Positions 17,888 to 27,191 of a DNA stretch of 64,000 nucleotides are shown in pieces. Both the position numbers and the translations under genes were made by a program. Location of the stretch: contig NZ_JACEHH010000002.1 in NCBI RefSeq assembly GCF_014154935.1, positions 124,001 to 188,000 of the forward strand. Reading direction: 5' to 3'. This DNA is from Stieleria mannarensis. GTDB lineage: Bacteria > Planctomycetota > Planctomycetia > Pirellulales > Pirellulaceae. Position 1 is the stretch's first letter. Every line of letters begins with the position of its first letter. Below the pieces are notes generated by a model, which ran no database searches, was not told where the DNA came from, and saw only the letters and a program-made list of their open reading frames with translations.

Positions 17888-19390
17888 TCACTTCTTCGCC
17901 AGCGACCAGTCTTTGCGTTGGCGGCTGCTGGGGATTCCCATGCGTTTGCGGTACTTGGTCACCGTTCGTCGGGCCACGGTCATGCCTTCTTCGGCCAGTT
18001 TCTTGACCAGGCTTTCATCGCTCAGCGGATCCCGTTTGTCTTCGCCGTCGATCAACTCTTGCAGCTTCAACCGGATCGTGTCCCAGGCCACGTCTTCGCC
18101 GTCATCGGTTTGGGTGCCGCCGACGAACAGCCGGTGCAAGGGGATGATCCCGCGAGGCGTCTGCATCCATTTGTCGTTGACCGCCCGGCTGACCGTCGTC
18201 ACATGCACGCCAACCTTCTCGGCGATCTGCTGCATCTTCAGCGGTTCGATGGCTTCGGGGCCTTCGTCAAAGAACTTCTTTTGGTGTGCCACGATCGCTT
18301 CGGCGACCTTGGTCAGCGTGCTGCGTCGCTGTTCGATCGATTCGATCAACCATTGGGCGCTGTTGATCTTTCGTTTGATGTACTCGCGTTCTTCTTCGGT
18401 GCACGATCGGTCTTGAAGCCGGCGGCGGTAATACTCGCTGATGTACAACGACGGCACGCGGTCATCGTCCAACGTGATCTTGTAGTCGCCGTTTTCGTCC
18501 TGTTCCAGAATGATGTCGGGCGTCACATTGGGGACGTATGTTTCCATGAACGCCGCGCCGGGTTTGGGATTCAAGATTTGCAGTTCGGCACGCACGGTCT
18601 GGATCAATTCGATGGAATACCCGGTGGCCTTTTGGATCTGTGGCAAGCGGTTGGCGGCCAAATCCTCCAGGTGCGAACTGATCAGTTTTTCCATCTCCTC
18701 AAAGTGTTCGAATTCCGGACGCAGCTGCATCAGCAAACACTCGCTCAACGATCGGGCGGCGATCCCGGTCGGTTCGAGTGACTGCACGACCTTCAGCGCC
18801 CGCTCGGCGACCTCGTAGTTTTCGGCCGTGTGGTCGCTCGGTAGCAGGTCGGCGAGCGGAGTCCGCAAGTAGCCTCCGTCGCGGGCGTCCAGCGTGCTGA
18901 TGATCCGCTCGGCGATCCGTTCGACGTCGTCATCGATGTCCAGTTCGGCCAGCTGGTGAAGCAGAAAATCGTTCAGCGATTCGGGCCGCGACTGGGCGTT
19001 GGCCATCAGGTCGTGCCGTCGGTCGGCTTCCTCTTGCATCCGGCCGGCGGAGCGTCGAAAGGAATCGTCAAAGGTGCTCGGCAGCTCGGCGACCATGTTC
19101 TGCAGTCGCTCGAAGTCGTCCGAGTTGTCGCCGTTGTCGTCGACGACCAATTCCTTTTCGTCCTCGCTGCGGGTGTCCGCCGAGGGCGCCAGGTCCCCGT
19201 CTTCGGGCGACGCCGGCTCGGTTTCCTGCTGTTCCAGCAAGGGGTTTTCGTTCATCTCCTGTTCAATGCGTTCCTGCAACGCCAGCATCGGCAATTGCAG
19301 AATCTCCATCGACTGGATCATCCGTGGGGCCAGCTTTTGGGTCTGGACCATTCGGGCCTGCAGGCCCATCGACATTCGCATTCCGCTCAT
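17888..19390 (-). CDS. rpoN: RNA polymerase sigma-54 factor
   Basis: A 500-residue sigma factor that directs RNA polymerase to -24/-12 promoters opened by AAA+ enhancer-binding proteins. Region I is Gln/Leu-rich (LQARMVQTQKLAPRMIQSMEI); an acidic region II covers about residues 55-120; core-binding follows; the DNA-binding helix-turn-helix is near MQQIAEKVGVHVTTVSRAVN; the RpoN box is ARRTVTKYRKRMGIP close to the end. All functional parts are present and length is normal. ATG 19390 (MSGMRMSMG) is taken; GTG 19438 would add 16 residues. No activator gene is in view. It lies 152 bases after recR on the same strand. Confidence 0.95.
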   Translation of the reverse strand: MSGMRMSMGLQARMVQTQKLAPRMIQSMEILQLPMLALQERIEQEMNENPLLEQQETEPASPEDGDLAPSADTRSEDEKELVVDDNGDNSDDFERLQNMVAELPSTFDDSFRRSAGRMQEEADRRHDLMANAQSRPESLNDFLLHQLAELDIDDDVERIAERIISTLDARDGGYLRTPLADLLPSDHTAENYEVAERALKVVQSLEPTGIAARSLSECLLMQLRPEFEHFEEMEKLISSHLEDLAANRLPQIQKATGYSIELIQTVRAELQILNPKPGAAFMETYVPNVTPDIILEQDENGDYKITLDDDRVPSLYISEYYRRRLQDRSCTEEEREYIKRKINSAQWLIESIEQRRSTLTKVAEAIVAHQKKFFDEGPEAIEPLKMQQIAEKVGVHVTTVSRAVNDKWMQTPRGIIPLHRLFVGGTQTDDGEDVAWDTIRLKLQELIDGEDKRDPLSDESLVKKLAEEGMTVARRTVTKYRKRMGIPSSRQRKDWSLAKK

Positions 19391-19542
19391 GAGATCCGCT
19401 ATTTTACGTTTAGATGCACGTTCGCCGCCGCGGGCCACATTCCTGCGCGGGCTCTACCGGCGATCTTCGGCTCGCGTCTTATCATACGCGTTTTTGCGGG
19501 CCGCGCGAGCATATCGTGTGCCAAAGTCACTGATTTTGGCGA

Positions 19543-20142
19543 TTAAAGTTTTTGGCGACCCATCATCGCATCGGCAATCATTTCCCGATTGGCATATTCC
19601 AACACGCTGCCGGCGGTGATCCCCCGGGCCAGCCGGGTGATTTGGACCGGATACTCTGCGAGCAAATTGCTGATGTACAACGACGTGCCGTCCCCTTCGA
19701 CGTTGGGGTTGGTTGCCATGATCACTTCGGTGAAATTTCCGTCGCGGACCCGGTCGACCAGTGATTCGATGGTCAATTGGTCCGGCCCGATGCCGTCCAG
19801 CGGCGCGATCCGCCCCAGCAGCACGTGGTACAAGCCGTTGAAGGCTTGGGATTGCTCCAAGCTCATCAGGTCGCGGGGCTGTTCCACCACGCACAATCGG
19901 GTGGTGTCGCGTTGGTCGTCTCGGCAGATCGAACAGAGTTCTTCTTCGCAGAGGTTGAAGCACGCCTGGCAGTAGCGAATGTCGCTGCGGACGCGACGAA
20001 TCGCCTCAGCCAGCGCGATCGCCTCGGCCTCCGGGACCCGCAACAAATGAAACGCCAGCCGCTCGGCGCTTTTCCTGCCCACCCCCGGCAGTCGGCCGAG
20101 TTGGTCGACCAGTTCAGAAACGGCACCTGCATGCTTTTCCAC
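19543..20142 (-). CDS. recR: Recombination mediator RecR
   Basis: A 199-residue ring-forming protein that, with RecF/RecO, loads RecA onto gapped DNA. N-terminal helix-hairpin-helix (LGRLPGVGRKSAERLAFHLL), a C4 zinc finger (CQACFNLCEEELCSICRDD), a TOPRIM domain (LCVVEQPRDLMSLEQSQAF, then MATNPNVEGDGTSLYI) and the conserved LARGITAGSVLEYANREMI tail are all there at normal length. It follows ybaB by 19 bases, the standard ybaB-recR order; the dnaX gene that often precedes them is not here. Confidence 0.95.
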   Translation of the reverse strand: MEKHAGAVSELVDQLGRLPGVGRKSAERLAFHLLRVPEAEAIALAEAIRRVRSDIRYCQACFNLCEEELCSICRDDQRDTTRLCVVEQPRDLMSLEQSQAFNGLYHVLLGRIAPLDGIGPDQLTIESLVDRVRDGNFTEVIMATNPNVEGDGTSLYISNLLAEYPVQITRLARGITAGSVLEYANREMIADAMMGRQKL

Positions 20143-20161
20143 GTCACACGCTCGCTGGTGT

Positions 20162-20518
20162 TCAGCGGCCCATCATCGAGGTCAGGAACCCGTCGACACC
20201 GGGGATATCCAGGTTCATGTCGTTGACCATCTCGCGAATTGCTTCGGCATAGGTCTGCTTGGCCACCGCGCCGGCAGCGTTGGCCGCTTCCACCACCGCC
20301 TGTTCGGTTTCGCCCTTGCTGATGCCGTCGTCGGTGATGTTCACCGATTGAACCTGCCCGACGCAGTTGACGATCACGAACACCCGGCCGCAGCTGGAAT
20401 CGCCGCGGACGTGTTCGGATTGCATGCGGGCGTTCAATTCCTGCATCTTTTGCGGCAAATCCTTGAATGCGGCCATCATGGACGCGATGTTGCCGAGATT
20501 GCCAAGTCCTTTAAACAT
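20162..20518 (-). CDS. YbaB/EbfC family nucleoid-associated protein
   Basis: A 118-residue member of the YbaB/EbfC family, which forms tweezer-like dimers that bind DNA and help shape the nucleoid. Family features: helical N-terminus ending QKMQELNARMQSEHVRGD, the beta core GRVFVIVNCVGQVQSVNITDD and C-terminal helix AVVEAANAAGAVAKQTYAEA. The core has one Cys more than usual (SSCGRVFVIVNC). Its position 19 bases upstream of recR is the usual context and supports the call. Confidence 0.9.
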   Translation of the reverse strand: MFKGLGNLGNIASMMAAFKDLPQKMQELNARMQSEHVRGDSSCGRVFVIVNCVGQVQSVNITDDGISKGETEQAVVEAANAAGAVAKQTYAEAIREMVNDMNLDIPGVDGFLTSMMGR

Positions 20519-20863
20519 GTGATTGCAGAAAACGAGTGCGGAAAACGAAGGAAATTCAGGCTGCCGATCCGGCCCCCAAAGGGAGGCCCGCGAGGGCCCG
20601 GTGACGGCGGCTCGAGAGCGGCTGAAATTGTAGCGAATCGGGAAAGTCTCCGAAACGACGGCACCGCAACCGGCCGGCTGCTAAAATGCCACCGATTTCA
20701 ACGTAGCTACCTTCGCCACAAGGTGGTTCCCAGGACGCTCGCCCACGCTCTGGCGAGCGTAGCTACATCCAAGCGTCGCGGCCGGGATACCGCCAGCACC
20801 AGTGTCCGTTATTGCCCCGTGCCAGTTCCCAGCCCCCTGCCCACCGAACGCCTCCGATCCGAT
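20519..20863. other. Divergent gap upstream of ybaB-recR and the FGE-fold gene
   Basis: 345 bases between divergent genes. It contains a GC-rich run near 20570-20620 with several short inverted matches (GAGGCCCGCGAGGGCC) and the GTAGCTAC element at 20703-20766. I looked for an SRP RNA, often near recR, and did not see its conserved loop. Confidence 0.4.
20703..20766. repeat. GTAGCTAC palindromic element, copy B
   Basis: It has the same arms as copy A (starts GTAGCTACCTTCGCCACAAG, ends CTGGCGAGCGTAGCTAC) with a spacer of about 17 bases. The small stems CCTT/AAGG and CGCTC/GAGCG are kept. It lies about 100 bases upstream of the FGE-fold gene. Confidence 0.85.
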
Positions 20864-22015
20864 ATGCTGGCGTCGCGATTCAATAATTGCGTTACACTGC
20901 AAACCGATGTCCGTTTGTTCCTAGTTTCTGGTAGCCCCACCACAGTGATTCACCGCACGATCTCCGTCTCCATTCGGCCGGCTTCGGCCGCGTTTGTCTG
21001 TCTGTTGGCCATCGGTCCCGTATTCGCCGAGGCCCCCGTCAAAGTGGAACCGTTGCCGGTCGCCGACGCCGTCGCGTCGACCCAAGCCGAGATGAAAGCC
21101 TATGCCGAGCCGATCGAGCACACGGAATTCAGCATCGAAATGGTCCCCATCCCGGGCGGCGAATTCGTGATGGGCAGCCCCGACGATGAAGACGACCGGG
21201 GCGATAACGAAGGTCCGCAGCGGACCGTCAAAATCTCGCCCTTCTGGATGGGCAAGTTCGAAATCACATGGGAGCAGTACGACGTCTGGAACGAAGAAGT
21301 CGACCAGCGGATGCGAAAGATGCTGGCGATCCAGCCCACGCCGCGCGACCTGGCCGTCGACGGCGTCTCCAAGCCGACCGAGCCCTACACGGACATGAGC
21401 TTCGGGATGGGCCGCGAAGACTACCCGGCGATCTGCATGACCCAACACGCCGCCCGCACCTATTGCAAATGGCTGTCTGCGAAAACCGGACGCTACTACC
21501 GTTTGCCGACCGAAGCGGAATGGGAATATGCCTGCCGTGCCGGGACGAGGTCCCCGTACTCGTTCGGCGACGATGTCGATCAGTTGGAAGACCACGCCTG
21601 GTTCTTTGACAACAGCGACGACACTTACCAACGCGTCGGCCAGAAAAAGCCCAACCCTTGGGGCCTGCACGACATGCACGGCAATGTTTCCGAATGGGTG
21701 CTCGACCAGTACACGCCGTACGATTCGATCACCGAATCGGTCGATCCCCTGGTGATCCCCAAGACGCTGTACCCGCGCGTCGTTCGTGGCGGCGGCTGGG
21801 ACGATGATCCGGAAATGCTGCGCAGCGCCGCTCGAAAGGCGTCCAGCGACGAATGGAAAGAACAGGATCCGCAGGAACCCAAGAGCATTTGGTACCACAC
21901 CGATGCCTTGTCGGTCGGATTCCGCATCGTCCGCCCCTTGGAAGAGCCCGCGCCCGAGGCCAAGGCCGCCAAATGGGACAAGACCGAACCGGAACAAAAG
22001 GATCCGGAGGAATAG
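20864..22015 (+). CDS. Exported FGE/SUMF1-fold protein without the catalytic cysteines
   Basis: A 383-residue protein from ATG 20864; a GTG at 20945 would give 356 residues and a cleaner signal peptide (HRTISVSIRPASAAFVCLLAIGP), so the true start may be the later one. The body is the formylglycine-generating-enzyme fold: VPIPGGEFVMGSPDDE, FEITWEQYDVW, CKWLSAKTGRYYRLPTEAEW, GLHDMHGNVSEWVLD, VVRGGGWDDDPEMLRSAAR and VGFRIVRP. True FGEs use a cysteine pair near the C-terminal R-x-C and GFRC positions to activate sulfatases. Here those positions are Ser and Ile, so sulfatase maturation is unlikely and a binding or structural role more probable. Confidence 0.85.
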   Translation: MLASRFNNCVTLQTDVRLFLVSGSPTTVIHRTISVSIRPASAAFVCLLAIGPVFAEAPVKVEPLPVADAVASTQAEMKAYAEPIEHTEFSIEMVPIPGGEFVMGSPDDEDDRGDNEGPQRTVKISPFWMGKFEITWEQYDVWNEEVDQRMRKMLAIQPTPRDLAVDGVSKPTEPYTDMSFGMGREDYPAICMTQHAARTYCKWLSAKTGRYYRLPTEAEWEYACRAGTRSPYSFGDDVDQLEDHAWFFDNSDDTYQRVGQKKPNPWGLHDMHGNVSEWVLDQYTPYDSITESVDPLVIPKTLYPRVVRGGGWDDDPEMLRSAARKASSDEWKEQDPQEPKSIWYHTDALSVGFRIVRPLEEPAPEAKAAKWDKTEPEQKDPEE

Positions 22016-22039
22016 GTCGCCGACCGGCGCGGAACGAAC

Positions 22040-22129
22040 GTAGCTACCTTCGCCAGAAGGTGGAACCGTAGCTACCTTCGCCAGAAGGTGGAACCAATGT
22101 GTCGACCACGCTCTGGCGAGCGTAGCTAC
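22040..22129. repeat. GTAGCTAC palindromic element, copy C with a doubled left arm
   Basis: The left arm (GTAGCTACCTTCGCCAGAAG) occurs twice in tandem, at 22040 and 22068, with a 28-bp period, followed by one right arm ending at 22129. It lies between the FGE-fold gene and the oxidoreductase gene. Confidence 0.85.
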
Positions 22130-22296
22130 ACCAAACCAAAGCAGCTGCAAAACGCACGGCCGATCAGGCTCCGCCTCATGCAGACCAACCCCGAGCCGGA
22201 GCCTCCGACAACACGCATTCCCGGGCAGAACCTGGGAACGAGATTAAACGCACCACCCCCAACCCACCTTCCCCTTTCACAACCGAGATTTCTCCG

Positions 22297-23664
22297 ATGA
22301 CGAACCCCACCCGACGACAGTTCTTGGCCACGACCACCAAAGCCGCCGCGGCCGCCACCACCCTTGCCGCGGCTCGTCCGCAAACCGTCCATGCGGCCGA
22401 AGAAAATATGATTCGCGTCGGGCTGCTCGGTTGTGGCGGACGAGGTACCGGCGCGGCGATCAATGCCCTGTCGGTCGATAACGGGCCGATGACCCTGGTC
22501 GCGATGGGCGACGTGTCGGAAAACAAGATGAAAAGCTCCTACACGTCGTTGTCGGAGAAACGAAAGATCGGCGACAAGGTCGATGTCCCCGAAGAACGGC
22601 GCTACATCGGCTTTGACGCCTACAAAAAAGTCATGGACACGCTGGAGCCGGGCGACGTCGTCATCATGGCCACCCCGGCTGCGTTCCGCTGGGTGCATTA
22701 CAAGTATGCCATCGAGCGCGGGCTGAACGTGTTCATGGAGAAACCCGTCACCATCGACGCGCCGACCTCGGTGCGGATGCTGGAGATCAACAAGGAGGCG
22801 GTCGCCAAAAACTTGAAGGTCGCGGTCGGATTGATGTGCCGCCACTGCGTCGCCCGCCAAGAGTTGTTCGATCGGATCCAGAACGGTGAAATCGGCGACC
22901 TGTTGATGTTGCGTGCCTATCGAATGGCCGGGCCGACCGGTTCAGCCGCCGCGCCGCCCAACACGGGCGACCTGAGCGAATTGATGTACCAGATCAAACA
23001 CTTCCACGGCTTCTTGTGGCTCAGCGGCGGTGCGGTCAGCGACTTCCTGATTCATAACATCGACGAATCGTGCTGGATGAAAAACGCTTGGCCGGTCAGC
23101 GCGATCGCCAGCGGCGGACGGCACTATCGCGGCGAAGACGTCGATCAAAACTTTGACGTCTATTCGATCGAATACACCTTCGCCGACGGCACCAAGTTGT
23201 TGGTCGACGGTCGCACGATGCCGGGATGCAAACGCGAATTCGCCAGCTTTGCTCACGGCACCAAAGGCTCGGCGATCATCTCCACCGCATCGCACACGCC
23301 CGCCAAAGCGCGAATCTATTCCGGCCAAGCGTTCGACAAAGACAACCTGACCTGGGAATACCCCCAGCCCGAACCGAACCCGTATCAATTGGAATGGGAC
23401 GATCTGGTCGCCGCGATTCGCAACGACACGCCCTACAACGAAGTCGAACGTGGTGTGATGGCCAGTGCCGTGACCAGCATGGGACGCATGGCCGCACACA
23501 CCGGTCAAGAAATCACGCTGGATGAATTCATGAAACACGATCACGAATTCGCCCCCAACGTCGACCAACTGACGCTCGATTCCGACTCGCCGCTGCAATT
23601 GAACGCGCAAGGCAAGTACAACGTCCCGATGCCGGGATTGGTCACCAAACGGGAGTACCTGTAG
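22297..23664 (+). CDS. Tat-exported Gfo/Idh/MocA family oxidoreductase
   Basis: A 455-residue NAD(P)-dependent sugar-type dehydrogenase family protein. It begins with a twin-arginine signal (TRRQFLATTTKAAAAATTLAA), so it is probably exported folded with its cofactor. The Rossmann nucleotide site is VGLLGCGGRGTGAAIN; the conserved EKP lysine appears in VFMEKPVTID; the catalytic-type histidine region is SDFLIHNIDESCWM. Length is typical of the large planctomycete paralogue groups. The substrate is unknown. It follows the FGE-fold gene after 281 bases that hold a repeat, so co-transcription is uncertain. Confidence 0.9.
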   Translation: MTNPTRRQFLATTTKAAAAATTLAAARPQTVHAAEENMIRVGLLGCGGRGTGAAINALSVDNGPMTLVAMGDVSENKMKSSYTSLSEKRKIGDKVDVPEERRYIGFDAYKKVMDTLEPGDVVIMATPAAFRWVHYKYAIERGLNVFMEKPVTIDAPTSVRMLEINKEAVAKNLKVAVGLMCRHCVARQELFDRIQNGEIGDLLMLRAYRMAGPTGSAAAPPNTGDLSELMYQIKHFHGFLWLSGGAVSDFLIHNIDESCWMKNAWPVSAIASGGRHYRGEDVDQNFDVYSIEYTFADGTKLLVDGRTMPGCKREFASFAHGTKGSAIISTASHTPAKARIYSGQAFDKDNLTWEYPQPEPNPYQLEWDDLVAAIRNDTPYNEVERGVMASAVTSMGRMAAHTGQEITLDEFMKHDHEFAPNVDQLTLDSDSPLQLNAQGKYNVPMPGLVTKREYL

Positions 23665-23777
23665 GTTCGCAGCGAGAGTCACTCGCTTGCGCTTCGGGCT
23701 CGTATTTAGCTCGTTCCAAGGTTCGGGACGTGAAATCGATTGCTGGTGCATTTTACGTCGTGTGGCGTTCGCGAAAC

Positions 23778-24001
23778 AACTTCAACACGACCGCGTCGCG
23801 GTAGCACGCCAGCGGCGTGTCACAACAAAGCTTGGGGTCGCGATAGCGCACCCCAAGGATCAGACGCACCAAGCCTGGCAACCCCAACGGGGTTGAACAA
23901 CACGATTGTTGAACCCCGGTGGGGTTCCGATTCTCGTTTCTTCTGGCCCCCGGGGTGCGCTTCGCGACCCCGGGCTGTGTTGTGGCACCGCCCTGCGGTG
24001 G
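23778..24001. repeat. Two-part inverted repeat element R1
   Basis: About 224 bp that match, in the opposite orientation, the element at 58261-58535. Shared stretches include CACAACAAAGCTTGGGGTCG, GATAGCGCACCCCAAG and CAACCCCAACGGGGTTGAAC. It is itself roughly symmetrical: a left half with TTGGGGTCGCGATAGCGCACC faces a right half with GGGTGCGCTTCGCGACCCCG. It fills most of the gap between the convergent oxidoreductase and TolC-type genes. Confidence 0.85.
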
Positions 24002-24069
24002 TCACGCGAACTTCCCCGCGTTGCAATTGGCCCTCCCTGCCAGACAGGGTTTTTATTCCTCGTCCCGGC

Positions 24070-25782
24070 TCACTCAACCGGTTGGAAATCCTGGTCGATC
24101 TGCTGGTCGTCGATCTCGTCCACCTCGGGTAAATTGCCTGGACCGGGCATTTCGCTAGCCGGCAGCGTCGAAACCACGACGGCTTGATCGAGCGGGTCCA
24201 GACCCAGCGAGATCTGCAATGCCCCCAGCGCGGTGAACCACTCACGCTGGGCTTCGACCAGTTTGATCTCGGTCTCGTTGGCTTTGGTTTCCAACAGATT
24301 CAAGTAGATCAGGTCGATGTAGCCTTTTTCGAATCCTTTCTGATAGCGAGCCAGTGTGTCCAGCGCCGCTCGTAGCGATAGTTCGCTCTGCTGGACGATC
24401 TGCTGGGCCAGTACCAACTGGTTCTGCGCGATCTGCAGGTCGGTCGCGATCTTGTCCCGGACCAATCGCAGCTTTTCGTTGATTTGAACCATCTTTGCCG
24501 ACGTCGATTGGATCTTTCCGCGAGCCTTTCTTCGCTGGATCGGGACCTCGCTTTGAAACCCGATCATCAGTTCGAATTCGCCCTTGTCGTCTGACTTGGT
24601 TGCCGGCTCGCCCATGTCTTGCGAGGCTTCGGTCACAAAATCAAATCGCGGCAGCATCTGGTTGCACGCCAGACGGCGGTCCCATTGAACCTGGCGCAGT
24701 TCATATTGCAAGATCTGTGGTTCGGGACGGCGTCCCAGGGCGGCGGCCAGTTCAGCGTTAAAGTCGAATTCGCGTTGTGGCTCGATCCGTGGAAATTGCG
24801 CCGGCAACCAACTCTTCGATGGCACCAGCGGCTGTCCGGATTCGTTTCGCAGATACAGCCCTAACTTCAGCGCGGTGGATTGAAACTTTTGTTCGGCCTT
24901 TAACCGCAGTGCGCTTCGCTCGGCAATCAATTGCTCGTTGAGCACCAGGTTGACGGTGGCGAACTTCCCGGCTTTGACACCGGCTTCGAATTGTTTGCCG
25001 CGTTTGACAGCCAGCTCCAACAGTTCCTGTTGTGCCTTCAGCACCGCTCCGGCCGCGACCCACTCCCAGTACAGCGCGATCGCATCACTGGATGTCTCCA
25101 GGATCGCGGCTTGGAACTGTGGCCCCGCGGCTTGCTGTTGCAACGATGCCTGAAACACGGCGACACGTTGCGGGTCGATGGCGCGACCTTGCAAGAGCGG
25201 CTGAGCCACGCTGAGCTTGAACTCACCGGCATCATCGGTCTGACGTTCTTTGTACCAGGGTTGGTAGAACCCGCGGCCGATACGGTAGCCTGCCTTCAGA
25301 TAGCCGCCCCACCAGGTTTGTCGCGCCAGCCCCAATCCGCTGCGATAGTTCTCGTAGAAACCCGTCGGTTCGGACAGGGAATGCGCGTCGAATTTGGTGT
25401 CGTAAGCTCCATAGGCCGACAGCAACTCTCCGCCGGCAAGCGGCCGCAGTTGTCGGGCACGTTGGATGTCTGGGTACGAACGGTACAGGCTGGCGATCAC
25501 ATCGGCCAGCTTCAACGATTCCTCAGGGGCGACCGCACCCTCGGCAGTCGAGGTTGAGGCGTCCACTGTCTTCGGGGCGTCAGCTGTGTTTGGAGCCGCT
25601 GGCGGTTTGGAGGCGGTGGCATCGGTCGTCGGAGACTCGAAATCGTCTTCGACCATGGCCAAAAACGCGGCAAAGGAGCGTTGGTCCGCGTGGCCGGAAG
25701 GTTCGTCCGATGGCTCCTGGCAACGGGCGTTGCTGCCGGCGGCGATCCAAAGCAGCGATGTCAGTGCGGCGCGGGCCAGCAA
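24070..25782 (-). CDS. TolC-family outer membrane efflux protein
   Basis: A 570-residue outer-membrane channel of a tripartite exporter, read from TTG 25782. The frame extends to ATG 25914, but that would overlap the adaptor gene by 91 bases and put an Arg-rich stretch before the signal peptide (LARAALTSLLWIAAGSNARC); AAGGGA lies about 12 bases before the TTG. After a Pro/Ala/Asp-rich linker come the long periplasmic helices typical of TolC (SDAIALYWEWVAAGAVLKAQ and RDKIATDLQIAQNQLVLAQQ). It sits last in an operon after the ABC and HlyD genes. Confidence 0.87.
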   Translation of the reverse strand: MLARAALTSLLWIAAGSNARCQEPSDEPSGHADQRSFAAFLAMVEDDFESPTTDATASKPPAAPNTADAPKTVDASTSTAEGAVAPEESLKLADVIASLYRSYPDIQRARQLRPLAGGELLSAYGAYDTKFDAHSLSEPTGFYENYRSGLGLARQTWWGGYLKAGYRIGRGFYQPWYKERQTDDAGEFKLSVAQPLLQGRAIDPQRVAVFQASLQQQAAGPQFQAAILETSSDAIALYWEWVAAGAVLKAQQELLELAVKRGKQFEAGVKAGKFATVNLVLNEQLIAERSALRLKAEQKFQSTALKLGLYLRNESGQPLVPSKSWLPAQFPRIEPQREFDFNAELAAALGRRPEPQILQYELRQVQWDRRLACNQMLPRFDFVTEASQDMGEPATKSDDKGEFELMIGFQSEVPIQRRKARGKIQSTSAKMVQINEKLRLVRDKIATDLQIAQNQLVLAQQIVQQSELSLRAALDTLARYQKGFEKGYIDLIYLNLLETKANETEIKLVEAQREWFTALGALQISLGLDPLDQAVVVSTLPASEMPGPGNLPEVDEIDDQQIDQDFQPVE

Positions 25783-25823
25783 CCGGCCGCGCGTCCCTTG
25801 GCGGTTGGTCGGTGCGACCGCCC

Positions 25824-27167
25824 TTAGGCCTTGGGCAGTTTGACCTTGGCGGCTTTCCCGCTCTTGGGCTCGTCGTCTGCCACGACCGGGGGGAATCCGT
25901 TCAATTGACGCCATATCTCATAACCGAGAGGAACTCGTTTCAGCAAAACCCATCCGTTGGCGCGCACGCCTTGACGAAGGTATCGGTCATCCGGCCAACC
26001 ATCCTCCCGCGGAAAATGGTTGTCCGGGGTGACGATCACGCGAAAGTACCCCATCCCATCGTCGGTTGGGAAAACTCGGTTGACTTTGCCGCCGAACGTG
26101 CCGACCGCGACCGAGGGCCAGCCGACAAATTGGACCGCGGGCCAGCCTTCAAACTGCAATCGCACCCGGTCCCCTTCCTGGATCAGCGGCATGTCGTTGC
26201 CGCTGACTTTTAGTTCAACCGCCAAATCGTCCGCGTCGGGGACGATCACGAACAGCTGGTCGCCCTCCTTGATCGTGTCGCTGCCGGTCACGCCGTTCCA
26301 CTGCTGAATGTATCCAGAACGAGGCGCCCGGATCTCCAGCCGGTCCAACTCGCTGCGTTTATTCCTCAGGTCCGAGATCTCTTTCTGGACCGTGTTCACC
26401 TTGCCCGTCGCGGCGTTGATCTTGTCGTTGGCTTCCTGGTTCTTGATGCGGATCTCCTGCTTTTTCGCCTCGATTTCTTCTTCTTTCGCCAACAACGCCG
26501 CATAGACTTCCTGTTCGGCATTCTCGGCCTTCAGCACTTTGGCTTCTTGGGCATCGACCGACTGGCGTTTGGAAAACAGCTCCTCGCGCGAGATCAAACC
26601 TTGTGGAAAGACGTCTTCGGCGACCTGCAATTGATTGATCTTGTCGCGCAATTCGGCCCTCAGCGCGGTGACTTCGTTTTTCGCCTGTTCCCACTTTTGT
26701 CGGGCCGCCTTGTAATCTTGCTGCAACGCTTTCTCCAGCGACTCGCCGGATTGAAGTTGTAGCTGGGCGTTCGTTTTCGCAACCTCCAAACTCGCGTTTT
26801 CCGCTTGCAGCTTGGATTCGAGTGCGATGATTTGTGTGTCGATCTGTGCGACGCCATCGACCGCAAACGGCGTCATCTGTAGCAGCAGTTCGCCTTCTTC
26901 GACATAGCTTCCCTCGCGCAACCCCGGTTTGACGAAACTGACAACGCCTTTGGATTGGCTGAGCATCGGCTGGGGCCGCTGCTGGGGGTCGAGCGCCAAG
27001 ACGGTGCCGGTGCCCCGGGCGGTTTGACGCCAGGGCACAAACACCATCGAAATGATTGACAGGACCAGAGCGAAAAACGTGATCCGGCCGACGATACGAA
27101 CGATCCGCCCGGTACGGACCATCTGCAGCGCCGGAAAGTCGTCGACGGAGGGTTCGGATTTAATCAT
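25824..27167 (-). CDS. HlyD-family membrane fusion (adaptor) protein
   Basis: A 447-residue periplasmic adaptor that links an inner-membrane transporter to TolC. One membrane helix lies at about 25-46 (GRITFFALVLSIISMVFV). Then comes a biotinyl-lipoyl-like half (LREGSYVEEGELLLQM), a long coiled-coil hairpin at about 105-280 (ALESKLQAENASLEVAKTN, AKKQEIRIKNQEANDKINAA) and the second lipoyl half (RLEIRAPRSGYIQQWNGVTG). A beta-barrel domain with Trp-rich repeats (GWPAVQFVGWPSVAV) and a Lys-rich tail follow. It starts 24 bases after the ABC gene. Confidence 0.9.
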   Translation of the reverse strand: MIKSEPSVDDFPALQMVRTGRIVRIVGRITFFALVLSIISMVFVPWRQTARGTGTVLALDPQQRPQPMLSQSKGVVSFVKPGLREGSYVEEGELLLQMTPFAVDGVAQIDTQIIALESKLQAENASLEVAKTNAQLQLQSGESLEKALQQDYKAARQKWEQAKNEVTALRAELRDKINQLQVAEDVFPQGLISREELFSKRQSVDAQEAKVLKAENAEQEVYAALLAKEEEIEAKKQEIRIKNQEANDKINAATGKVNTVQKEISDLRNKRSELDRLEIRAPRSGYIQQWNGVTGSDTIKEGDQLFVIVPDADDLAVELKVSGNDMPLIQEGDRVRLQFEGWPAVQFVGWPSVAVGTFGGKVNRVFPTDDGMGYFRVIVTPDNHFPREDGWPDDRYLRQGVRANGWVLLKRVPLGYEIWRQLNGFPPVVADDEPKSGKAAKVKLPKA

Positions 27168-27191
27168 GGCAGTGATGCGATAGGGCGTGCG

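Noticed and set aside
20519-20863. SRP RNA or other small RNA next to ybaB-recR
   Set aside because: The conserved GGAAGGAAGCAGCC-type loop is not found; the GC-rich run is better explained as intergenic repeats.
20921-22150. 409-residue minus-strand frame over the FGE-fold gene
   Set aside because: It is antisense to a recognised family and runs into the GTAGCTAC repeat at its start.
23687-23896. Short frame sharing a 20-residue stretch with one at 58351-58947
   Set aside because: The shared peptide is only the translation of the R1/R2 DNA repeat, not a protein family.
25783-25914. Longer start for the TolC-type protein
   Set aside because: It would overlap the adaptor gene by 91 bases and place an Arg-rich stretch before the signal peptide.
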